The notes beneath the pieces were generated by a model. The model searched no databases. It saw only the letters and a program-made list of their open reading frames with translations, and was not told where the DNA came from. The position numbers and the translations under genes are program-made. A stretch of 64,000 nucleotides of DNA, from contig OY821772.1 of assembly GCA_963682175.1 (NCBI GenBank), positions 54,086,925 to 54,150,924 of the forward strand, read 5' to 3'. The stretch is from Triglochin maritima. Its lineage: Eukaryota; Streptophyta; Magnoliopsida; Alismatales; Juncaginaceae. Below, in pieces: positions 10,201 through 19,955 of the stretch. Within the stretch, counting starts at the first letter, position 1. Every line of letters begins with the position of its first letter.

Positions 10201-11870
10201 AAATTGCAGGACTTCATGTCACACATCCAAAGGTCGGGAGAGGTATGGCATGTGATTTGTAGCCCAACGCATAAAAATTACGCTGATCACGTTGTCGTCG
10301 AATTTGGAGACCGACTGCAATGGAAGACAAGTCCTTGAGATAAAAATTAAAGGACTTGATTCCATATCTGTATAGGTCGAGAGATATGACATTGAGAGAA
10401 ATTCATTCGTAATCACGTCGTTGAGATAAAAATTGGAGGACTTGATGTCACACATCCATAGGACGGGAGAGGTATGACATGGGATTTGTAGTCTAACGTG
10501 TAATAATTACTCTAACCACAATGTCGTCAGATTTGGAGAACGACAGGAAAGAAAGACAAGTCATTTGGATAAAAATTGGAGGACTTGATGTCATATCTCT
10601 TTTGGAAGAGAGATATGACATATAGAGAATTTGATTCGTAAAAAAGTCTTTTAGATAAAAATTACAGGACTTCATGTCACACATCCATAGGTCGGGAGAG
10701 GTATGTCATTGGATTTTTAGTCTAACACGTAAAAATTGTGCTGACCACGTTGTCGTCAAATATGAAGACGGACTGGACATGAAGACAATTCTGGAGATAA
10801 TAATTGGAGGACTTATCGACATATCTCTATAGGTCGAGAGATATGACATAGATAGAAATTCGTAAACAAGTCCTCGAGATAAAAATTGGAGGACTTAATG
10901 TCACACATCCATAGGTCGGGAGAGGTATGACATGAGATTTGTAGTCTAACGCGTAACGATTACGCTGACCACAATGTCGTCGAATTTGGAGACCGATGGG
11001 AAAAGGAAGACACGTCCGTGAGATAAAAATTGGAGCATTTGATGTCATAGCTCTATAGGTTGAGACATGATATAAAGAGAAATTTATTCGTAAACAAGTC
11101 CTTGACATAAAAATTGGAGGACTTGATGTTACGCTTCCATAGGTCGGGGGAGGTAATACATGCGATTTGTTGTTTACCCGTAAGTATTATGATGACAAAA
11201 ATGTAGTCGAATTTAAAGAACAACGGGAAAAGAAGACAAGTCCTTTCGTTAAAAATTGAAGGACTTAATGACATACCTCTATAAGTCGAGAGATATGACA
11301 TAGAGTGATATTGATTCGTAACCAAGTCATTGATATAAGATTTGGAGGACTTCATCTTACACTTCCATAGGACGGGAGAGCTATGACATGACGTAAGAAT
11401 TAAGCTGAAGCTGGAGAGACAGTAAAGGAAGACAAGTGATTGGTATAAAAATTGGCAAACTTGATCTATGATATATCTCTATAGGTTGAGAGATATGACA
11501 TGGAGAGAAATTGATTCGTAATCAAGTCCTTGAAATAAAAATTTAGGACTTGATGTCAAACATCCATAGTTCGGGACATGTGTGACATTAGATTTGTAAT
11601 TTAACATGTAAGAATTATGTTGACGACAATATTGTCGAATTTGGAAAACGTACAGGAAAAGAAGACAGGTCATTGACCTAAAAATTGGAGGACTTGATGA
11701 CATATCTCTTGAGGTCAAGAGATATGACATAGGAAGAAATTGATTCGTAAGCATGTCCTTGAGATAAGAATTGTAGGACTTTGTGTCACACTTCCATAGG
11801 TCCGGAGAGGTATGACATGGGATTTTTAGTTTAATGCGTAAGAATTATGCTGACAACAACGTAGTCGAAG
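7241..11870. repeat. Satellite array, diverged left block, copy 1
   Basis: Tandem units related to a 232-bp dimer: subunit A (about 145 bp, contains gcgtaagaattacgc) and subunit B (about 87 bp, contains tctctataggtcgagaga). Both end in a shared tail, aagtccttgagataaaaatt. Monomers here differ from each other far more than in the 20-29.5 kb core, and some are deleted or doubled (for example consecutive B units near 8880-9060). Short minus-strand frames in the monomers are repetitive by-products, not genes. Confidence 0.95.
10589..10620. other. Perfect 12-bp inverted repeat in a B subunit (example), copy 1
   Basis: Arms TGTCATATCTCT (10589-10600) and AGAGATATGACA (10609-10620) flank an 8-nt loop. 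The typical B loop ataggtcg is replaced here by tttggaag, yet both arms are intact. Confidence 0.9.
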
Positions 11871-12282
11871 CAGCAACATTCATTCAAAAGAAATGTTTAG
11901 CTGGCATCATAGGGAAGCACCGATGGACCGAGGGATGGGTCGACCGTCGCTTGCATCAAGGCGATTCAATCAACGAAGAAGGGACCATCTGCTTACGGAA
12001 GTCGTGGGTGGGCTTCGTCCGTCCTCAAATCAATTGTTCATCAAGTCTTCCGCAGTAAAATAGGCTTTTCCACACAAAAAGAAGAAGAAAAAGATTCGGT
12101 CGGGTGATGACTAATAGCGCGCCCAACAAGCAACTCCATAGCGCGCTAGCGCGACGTTGCTGGCCGGCCCTGGCCTTCGTGACCTACACTTTGACCGTCA
12201 CCGTAGCTCGTTCTTCGGCGCTGCATTATCTTCCTACCGATATCATACTATACTATATTATGACCTGAGGGTGACTGAACTA
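11871..12282. other. 412-bp foreign insert in satellite, possible organelle-derived DNA, copy 1
   Basis: A non-satellite, GC-richer segment interrupts an A subunit. Left satellite stops after gtagtcgaag and right satellite resumes at gactgg.gaaaaggaag, so only about 7-10 bp of the monomer are missing. It contains the 12-bp palindrome CGCGCTAGCGCG (12142-12153). A 74-codon plus-strand frame (11834-12058) begins in satellite and is not a recognised protein. There are no terminal inverted repeats or target duplication. The composition resembles plant mitochondrial DNA, but I cannot name a source locus. Confidence 0.45.
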
Positions 12283-13930
12283 GACTGGCGAAAAGGAAGA
12301 CAAGTCCTTGACATAAAAATTGATGGACTTGATGTCTTAGCTCAATTGGTCGAGAAATATGACAGAGAGAAATTAATTAGTAAAAAAAGCCTTTTGGATA
12401 AAAATTGCAGGACTTCATGTCACACAACCATAGGTCGGGAGATGTATGACATGAGATTTATAGTCTAACGTGTAAGAATTCCACTAGCAACATTGTAGTC
12501 GAAGTTGGAGTCTGACAAGAAAGGAAGATGTGTCCTTGAAATAAAAATTGGAAGACTTGATGACATATCTCTATAGGTCGAGAGATATGACATAAGGAGA
12601 AATTGATTCGTAAACAAGTCGTTCAGATATAAAAATTTGATGACTTGTTGTCACACATCCATAAGTCGGGAGAGGTATGACATGCAATTTGAAGTGTAAC
12701 ATGTAAGAATTACACTGACAACATTGTTGTCGAAATTGGAGACTAACGGGAAAGGAGGACAAGTCATTAACATAAAATTTGGAGACTTGATGTTGTAGTT
12801 CTATGGTCGAGAGATATGTCGTAGAGATAAATTGATTCGTAAACAAGTCCTTCAGATAAAAAATGGAGGACTTGCTGTCACACTTCCATAAGTCGAGAAA
12901 GGTATGACATGAAATTTGTAGTCTAACGCGTAATAATTACGCTAACAACTTTGTAGTCGAAGATGGAGACTGAGAGGTAAGGAAGACAAGTCCCTTACAG
13001 AACAATTGGAGGACTTGATGTCAAAGTTCTATGGTCGAGAGATATGGCATACAGAGACTTGAAATTGATTTGTAAACAAGTACTTCAGATAAAAAAACAT
13101 AGGACTTGATGTTACACTTCCATTGGTCGGGAGAGGTATGACATGCGATTTGTAGTCAAAGACATAAGTATTACGCAGATATGTAGTTGAAGTTCGAGAG
13201 CGACAGGAAAGGAACACAAGTCGTTGGGATAAAAATTGGAGGATTTGATGACATATCTCTATAGGTCGAGAGATATGACATAGAGAGAAATTGTTTCGTA
13301 ATCACGTTCTTGAGATAAAAATTGGGGGAGTTGATGTCACACATCCGTAGGTCGGGAGAGGTATGACATTAGATTTGTAATATAACACGTAAGAATTACA
13401 GTTACCACAATGTTGTCGAATTTGGAAAACGTACAAGAAAGGAAGACAAGTCGTTTATATAAAAATTGGAGGACTGCATATCATATCTCTATAGGTCGAG
13501 AGATATGTTATTGAGAGAAATTGATTCGTAATCATGTTCTTGAGATAAAATATGGAGGACTTGATATCACACATCCATAGGTCGGGAGAGGTATGACATT
13601 AGATTTGTAATCTAACGCATAAAAATTACGCTCCAAAATGTTGTCGAATTTAGAAAACAACAGGAACGGAAGACAAGTCTTTTGGATAAAAATTGGAGGA
13701 CTTGATATTATTCATTTATAGGTCGAGAGATCGATATGACAGAGAGAAATTAATTCGTGAACAAGTTCTTGAGATAAAAATTGGAGAACTTGATGTCTCA
13801 CATCAATAGGTCGGGAGAGGTATGCCATTAGATTTGTAATTTAACACGTAAGAATTACGCTAACCACAACGTTGTCGAGTTTGGAGACTGACTGGAAAAG
13901 AAGACAAGTCCATGACATAAAAATTAGAAG
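12283..13930. repeat. Satellite array between the insert and the LTR element, copy 1
   Basis: This continues the A/B satellite in diverged form, up to the insertion site of the gag-only element. The final monomer is broken in its tail (ataaaaattagaag) and continues after 17126 with acttgatgtcacac. Confidence 0.95.
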
Positions 13931-14515
13931 TGTAACACCCCAAAACAGCGGAAAGTTTAAAACTTTAAACGGATAAAGAATTAACACAGGGGTCGTCACC
14001 AAACCACGAGTACATATATATATAATAAGGTAAACTGTACAATACAAGTCAAGGATGATTACAACCCAACACAAAAGATAACTCATGTACAAGGGAAAAT
14101 CATCCACCTCGAAGATCAAAAGAGACAGGACCTGGTCTGGGTGCTCCTGTCCGTAGTCACCACCTACTAATGACGCGTACGACCTGACATAAAACATGAA
14201 TATGCCTGAGTTTCCCGTGGGAAACCCCGTATGCGAAACCCCTAAAATATGAACATAATATGCGTAATGAAACATGAAATGAAATGCAGTAAAACATAAC
14301 AATCTCCCGTGCACACCAGGCACTGCCGGAACACATCGGCCTCGGGTCTCAAGGGTCCTCACACCCCAACCCCTCAATCACACGTGCACACAAGGCACCC
14401 GCTCCTCAGAGCCACAACAACCACGTGCACACACGGCACCCGCTCCTCAGAGCCACAACAACAACGTGCACACACGGCACCCGCTCCTCAGAGCCACAAC
14501 AACAACGTGCACATT
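13931..14515 (-). repeat. Truncated 3' LTR of gag-only element, copy 1
   Basis: Homologous to 15375-15960 with about 3% substitutions and a few small indels. It ends TGTTACA at the target duplication. Its missing part is the U3-like region with the palindrome cluster. It holds three 41-bp tandem repeats (from 14382) where the 5' LTR holds four. Confidence 0.9.
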
Positions 14516-15240
14516 GGTCGCACATTGGCCTTCGTCTGCACCTTCCTGGCCTCTACCGTCTCCTGGTAGTCCTGCTCCATAATCGTCGCAAACTTCACTG
14601 CATCAGCTAAAGTCTGCGGCATACTCGTGGTCATACGTGACCTGAACTGCGGCCTCAACCCTCGGATAAACTTCCGAGCTCTCTGCTCCGGTGTCACATA
14701 AGTATCCGGGTAGTAACGCTCCAGGGCGTGAAACCTGCTAACATAGGCCGTCAGCGTCATCTCTCGCTGCTCGAGTGCCAGGAACTCCTCCTTCCTATCC
14801 CGCGCATGCTGGGGAAAATACTGCTGGTTGAACTCCGCGAAAAATTCCTCTCAGCCCACCTCCTCGCTGTCCTCAAACACAACAGCCGACGTGGACCAGT
14901 TGGCCGCCTCACCGTCCAACACATAAGTGGCCAGATCCACCTGCCTCTCAGAAGGACACCCAATCGCTCTGAAGATCTTCCGGATCTTGAAGACCCAATC
15001 CTCAGCTGCCTCCGGCTCACCACTGCCATCGAAGGAAGGAGGGTGTTGTCGCATAAACCGATCCAGCACTGCCCCTGCCCCTGCCTGCTCGGCCTGCTCA
15101 GACTGGCGCTCAAGAAACTCGCCCAGCCTACCAAGAGTCCCCTGAAGGGTCCTCCTCTCCTCCTCATCTCTGTCCTCCCTACCAGTCTCCTCACTGGCGC
15201 CCCTATAACGTGAAGGTGGCCTCACACGTCTCAGAGGCAT
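14512..15240 (-). pseudogene. Gypsy gag with a single in-frame stop, copy 1
   Basis: Minus-strand frame from ATG at 15240. It has a basic start (MPLRRVRPPSRYRG), an acidic/coiled-coil-like stretch (residues 23-53), and then the Retrotrans_gag region (QHPPSFDGSGEPEAAEDWVF, with LATYVLDGEAANW). TGA at 14853-14851 is codon 130, where a Trp-like position precedes EEFFAEFNQQYFP. The same frame then stays open through RKEEFLALEQREMTLTAYVS and RARKFIRGLRPQFRS. Coding stops matching at about 14512, where it runs into the LTR 41-bp repeat. No zinc knuckle remains. Gag normally forms the virus-like particle; this copy cannot make a full protein without readthrough. Confidence 0.88.
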
Positions 15241-15833
15241 CTACACAAGAGGACAGAAAACGACAATGAATTAATGATTATGAATGAATGCATGATGAAT
15301 GAAAACTAAATGCAAGACCTCTAAGGTGGTTTCATTGGACAAGTACGCCGGGACCGAAAGCTATGATAACAAATTGTAACGCCCCGAAACAGCGGAAAAT
15401 TTAAAACTTTAAACGGATAAAGAATTAACAAAGGGGTCGTCACCAAACCACGAGTATATATATATAATAAGGTAAACTGTACAATACAAGAGTCAAGGGT
15501 GATTACAACCCAACACAAAAGATAACAACTCATGTACAAGGGAAAATCATCCACCTCGAAGATCAAAAGAGACAGGACCTGGTCTGGGTGCTCCTGTCCG
15601 TAGTCACCACCTCCTAATGACGCGTATGACCTGACATAAAACATGAATATGCCTGAGTTTCCCGTGGGAAACCCCGTATGTCAAACCCCTAAAATATGAA
15701 CATAATATGCGTAATGAAACATGAAATGAAATGAAATGCAGTAAAACATAACAATCTCCCGTGCACATCAGGCACCGCCGGAACACATCGGCCTCGGGTC
15801 TCAAGGGTCCTCTCACCCCAACCCCTCAATCAC

Positions 15834-15997
15834 ATGTGCACACAAGGCACCCGCTCCTCAGAGCCACAACAACCACGTGCACACACGGCACCCGCTCCTA
15901 AGAGCCACAACAACAACGTGCACACACGGCACCCGCTCCTCAGAGCCACAACAACAACGTGCACACACGGCACCCGCTCCTCAGAGCCACAACACGA
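15834..15997. repeat. 41-bp tandem repeats in LTR, copy 1
   Basis: Four head-to-tail units start at about 15834, 15875, 15916 and 15957; each contains acgtgcacac and cacccgctcctcagag. The truncated 3' LTR has three units (14382, 14423, 14464). The gag-to-LTR deletion joint also lies at this repeat. Confidence 0.9.
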
Positions 15998-16116
15998 CCC
16001 TCCTCTCAGGCCGGCAATGTCTGTACCGTCGCCCCAAAAAGGCCGGAGACCCGTTGCCCTCGAGACGGATCCAACAACACACGACAAAAGCATCCATATG
16101 CAAAACAATGCCCAAA

Positions 16117-16634
16117 CGGTCGAACAGAAGAACCCAAACGGTCGACCGAACACCACAACTATTCCTCAGAAAAACACAAATAACGTCCAACCGGTCGAAC
16201 GACTCTCAAATCACGGTCGACCGAAATCCAACAGGGAAAAATCCTCTCTCGCTCAAAAAGCACCAACGGTCAAACGACCCTCAGATCACGATCGACCGAA
16301 AACAACCAGGGGAATCCCCCAACAAAACCGCACTACACGGTCGACCGAAACCACACTCTCGGTCGACTGGCCAATAAGTTAACTTAAACGTCGGTCGGAC
16401 GAAGTCAACGAGCGGTCGACCGTTTAGATGGTCAACGCCCCCAACCGACCTACAACAGTGCTTTTTGGTCGACCGGCAAAGGGGACTCGTTTGACCGAAA
16501 ACACCCAGAGCCTTTTTCCCCTGGTAAAACGTACCACCGGTCGACCACTCGAAGAGTATCGTTCGACCGGTGCAAGGGTTTTCCGCCCAAATTACACTAC
16601 GACCGGTCGACCGCGCCATCCCGCCGGTCGACCG
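16117..16634. promoter_or_regulatory. Cluster of CGGTCGACCG palindromes in LTR, copy 1
   Basis: Exact 10-bp palindromes lie at 16139-16148, 16214-16223, 16338-16347, 16413-16422, 16604-16613 and 16625-16634. A one-mismatch copy is at 16289-16298 (CGATCGACCG), and there are many partial forms (ggtcgaccgg, cggtcgac). A 10-mer is expected about once per megabase by chance. Position in the U3 half of an LTR suggests transcription-factor sites, but no factor is assigned. Confidence 0.75.
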
Positions 16635-17126
16635 TTGCAGAGCTGAAAAGCTGCTGCAAGGTTCTCGACGAGCCTTCTGGCCTACCGTCAGCCACTTCAA
16701 CCCTCTCAAAGGCTAAAAGGAGGTCTACACTAAAGCTTGGCATACCTTAAGGCTTGAAGAAGCCTTTGAAGAACCCACGAAGTCGCCTCCACAAGCGCTT
16801 CTCCTCCTTCTCCGGCGCAATCCGAATGCGATCACCTTCCTCCGGCCACACGATCCGGCGAGCCTCGAACCACACGATCCGGCGAACCTCGAGCTCCTCC
16901 TCACCTCAGAGAGCTGCGGATCAAGGGAGAGAGAGTGAGAGACTTGAGTGAGAGAGAGGAAAGCACGAGTGAGAGAGAGAGAGAGAGCACCCACCTACTC
17001 AACACCTCCCCTCATCTCCACCCTCCACCTCATCACCACCCAATCAATCTCAGCCCTCCACCTCCTCCTCTTCTAATCCTCCACCCAAACACAATAAACC
17101 CATTAATCAAGGGTTAGGATGTAACA

Positions 17127-19955
17127 AGAAGACTTGATGTCACACTTCCCTTGGACGGGAGAGGTATGACATGAGATTTGATATCTAAAGCATAAGAATT
17201 ACGCTGAAGACAATGTTGTTGAATTTGGGCAACGGCGGGAATGGGACAAGTTCTTTGGATAAAAATTGAACTTCATAAAATATCTCTATAGGTTGAGTGA
17301 TTTGACATATCGAGAAAATTAGTCGTAAAAAGTCCTTTAGATAAAAATTGCAGAACTTCATGTCACACATCCATAGGTCGGGAGAGGTATGACATGAGAT
17401 TTTTAATCTAACGTGTAAGAATTATGCTGACCACGTTGTCATCGAATTTGGTGACCGACTGGAAAGGAAGACAAGTCCGAGAGATAAATATTGAAGGACT
17501 TGATGACATATCTCTATAGGTGGAGAGATATGACATTGAGATAAATTGATTCGTAATCACGATCTTGAGATAAAAATTGGAGGACTTTAAGTCACCCGTC
17601 CATAGGACGAGAGATGTATAACATTAGATTTTTAATCTAACGTGTTAGAATTACGCTGACCACAATGTTGTCGAATTTGGAAAATGTACAGGAAAGGGAG
17701 ACAATTCCTTTGGATAAAAATTGGAGGACTTCATATCATATCTCTATAGGTCGAGAGATATGACATTGAGAGAAATTGATTCCATATAACGTTCTTGGGA
17801 TAAAAATTAGAGGACTTGATATCACACATCCATAAATGGGGAGAGGTACGACATTAGATTTGTTATCTAATGCGAAAGAATTACGCTGACCACATTCTTG
17901 CCAAATTCGGAAAATGACAGGAACGGAAGACAAGTCATTTTGATAAAAATTGGAGGACTTGATGTCATACCACTATAGGTCGAGAGACATGACTGGGAGA
18001 AATTAATTCGTGAACAAGTTCTTTGGATAAAAATTGCAAGACTTCATGTCACACATCCATAGGTCGAGAGAGGTATGACATGAGGTTTATAGTCTAACGC
18101 GTAAGAATTATGTTGACAACTTTGTAGTCGAAGTTTGAGACTGACAGAAAAGGAGGACAAGTCCTTGACATAAAAATTGAAGGACTTGATGTCAAAGCTC
18201 TATGGTCAAGAGATATGACATAGAGAGAAATTGATTCGTAAACAAGTCCTTCAAATAAAAATTGGATGACTCAATCTCACACTCTCGTAGATCGGGGAGA
18301 GGTATCACATGAGATTTGTTGTCTAACGCGTAAGAATTATGTTGACCACAATATAGTCGAATTTGAAGAACGACAAGAAAGGAAGACAATTCCTTTGGAT
18401 AAAAATTTGAGAACTTGATGATTATAAGTTGAGAGATATGACATAGAGTAATATTGATTAGTAAACAATTCCTTGAGATAAAAATTTGAGGACTTCATGT
18501 TACATTTCCATAGGACAGGAGAGGTATGATATGGGATTTGTAATCTAATGTGTAGGAATTACTCTGACCACAATGTCGTCAGATTTGAGAACGACTGGTG
18601 AGGAAGACAAGTCCTTTGGATAAAAATTGGAGAACTTGATTTCATAGCTCTATAGGTCGAGAGATATGATATATAGAGAAATTGATTCGTAAACAAGTCA
18701 TTGAGATAAAAATTTGAGGACTTCATGTCACACTTGCATAGGTCGGGAGACGTATGACATGCGACGGAAAAGAAGTATGACATGATTGTAGTCAAATTTG
18801 AAGAACGACAGGAAAAGAAGACATGTCCTTTGTATAAAAATTTGAGGACTTTATGACATATCTCTCTATGTTGGAAGATTTGACATAGAGTGATATTTAT
18901 TTGTAAGCATGCCTTTGAGATGAAAATTGGAGGACTTGATGTCACACTTCCATAAGTCCAGAGAGGTATGACATTGGATTTTTAGTCTAACGCGTAAGAA
19001 TTACATTGGCAACAATGTAGTCGAAGTTGGGGACTGACGGAAAGGAGGACAAGTCCTTGTTATAAAAATTGGAGGACTTGATGTCAAAGCTCTATAGGTC
19101 GAGAGATATGACATAGAGAGAAATTGATTCGTAAACAAGTGCTTGGGATAAAAATTGAAGGACTTGATATCACACTTCCATAGGTCGGGAGAGGTATGAC
19201 ATGAGATTTGTAGTTTAATGCGTAACAATCACGCTGACAACATTGTAGTCGAAGTTGGAGAATGACGGAAAGGAAGACATGTCCTTGACATAAAATTGGA
19301 GGACTTGATATCATAACTCTATAGGTCGAGAGATATGACAAAAAGAGTTATTGATTCGTAAATAAGTCATTGAGAAAAAAATGGAGGACTTGATGCCACA
19401 CATCCATAAGTTGGAGAGGTATGACATGGGATTTGTAGTCTAACGCGTAAGAATTACGTTGATAACATTGTAGTCGAAGTTGGAGACTAACATGAAAGGA
19501 TGACAAGTCATTGACATAAAAATTGGAAGACTTGATGTCATAGCTCTATGGTCGATAGATATGACATAGAGAGAAATTGCTTCGTAAACAAGTTCTTGAG
19601 ATAAAAATTGGAGGACTTGATGTCACACTTCCATAGGTCGGGAGAGGTATGACATGGGATTTGTTGTCCAACGTGTCAGAATAATAATGACAACAATACA
19701 GTAGAATTTGAAGAATGACGAGAAAGGAGGACAAGTCCTATGTATAAAAATTGGAGGACTTGATGTCATAGCTTTATAGGTCGAGAGATATGACATAACG
19801 AGAAATTGATTTGTAAACAAGTCCATGAGATAAAATTGGAGGACTTTTTGTCAAACTTTCATAGGTCGGGAGAGGTATAACATGAGATTTTTAGTCTAAC
19901 GCTTAAGTACAATGTTGACCATCGACTTTTAAGAACAACAGGATAGGAAGATAAG
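17127..19955. repeat. Satellite array, diverged block right of LTR element, copy 1
   Basis: A/B satellite monomers of the same family as the left block, mutually diverged, with no obvious long-range periodicity. It joins the higher-order core abruptly near 19,955, where a monomer is broken (gataagtcatttgtaatctaatg). Confidence 0.93.

Larger units (their letters stand above)
13931..17126 (-). mobile_element. Gag-only Ty3/Gypsy LTR element nested in satellite, copy 1
   Basis: A 3,196-bp minus-strand insertion with a perfect 5-bp target duplication, agaag (13926-13930 and 17127-17131). The full 5' LTR is 15375-17126 (TGTTACATCC...CGTTACA, about 1.75 kb). A primer-site-like TTGTTATCATAGC (15360-15372) follows it, two mismatches from the tRNA-iMet site. 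Then come the gag frame (15240-14512) and a 3' LTR remnant, 13931-14515, that keeps only the last third. Pol, the CCHC knuckle, the polypurine tract and the start of the 3' LTR are absent. LTRs differ at about 15 of 460 comparable sites, so the insertion is old relative to the duplication. Confidence 0.9.
15375..17126 (-). repeat. 5' LTR of gag-only element, copy 1
   Basis: Complete LTR of about 1,752 bp with TG...CA ends. From the U3 side it contains a CT-rich/GA microsatellite block (about 16928-16992 on plus), a cluster of CGGTCGACCG palindromes (16139-16634), four 41-bp tandem repeats (15834-15997) and an AT-rich TATA-like run near 15455-15470. Long open frames in it on both strands are products of the tandem repeats and composition. 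Confidence 0.88.

Noticed and set aside
13841..14377. 178-codon minus-strand frame
   Set aside because: It runs across the LTR end, the target duplication and into satellite, so it is a chance read-through, not a gene.
14728..15213. 161-codon plus-strand frame opposite gag
   Set aside because: Antisense shadow of the clearly coding minus-strand gag.
15834..16382. 182- and 166-codon plus-strand frames in the LTR
   Set aside because: Low-complexity products of the 41-bp repeats and the palindrome cluster, antisense to the element.
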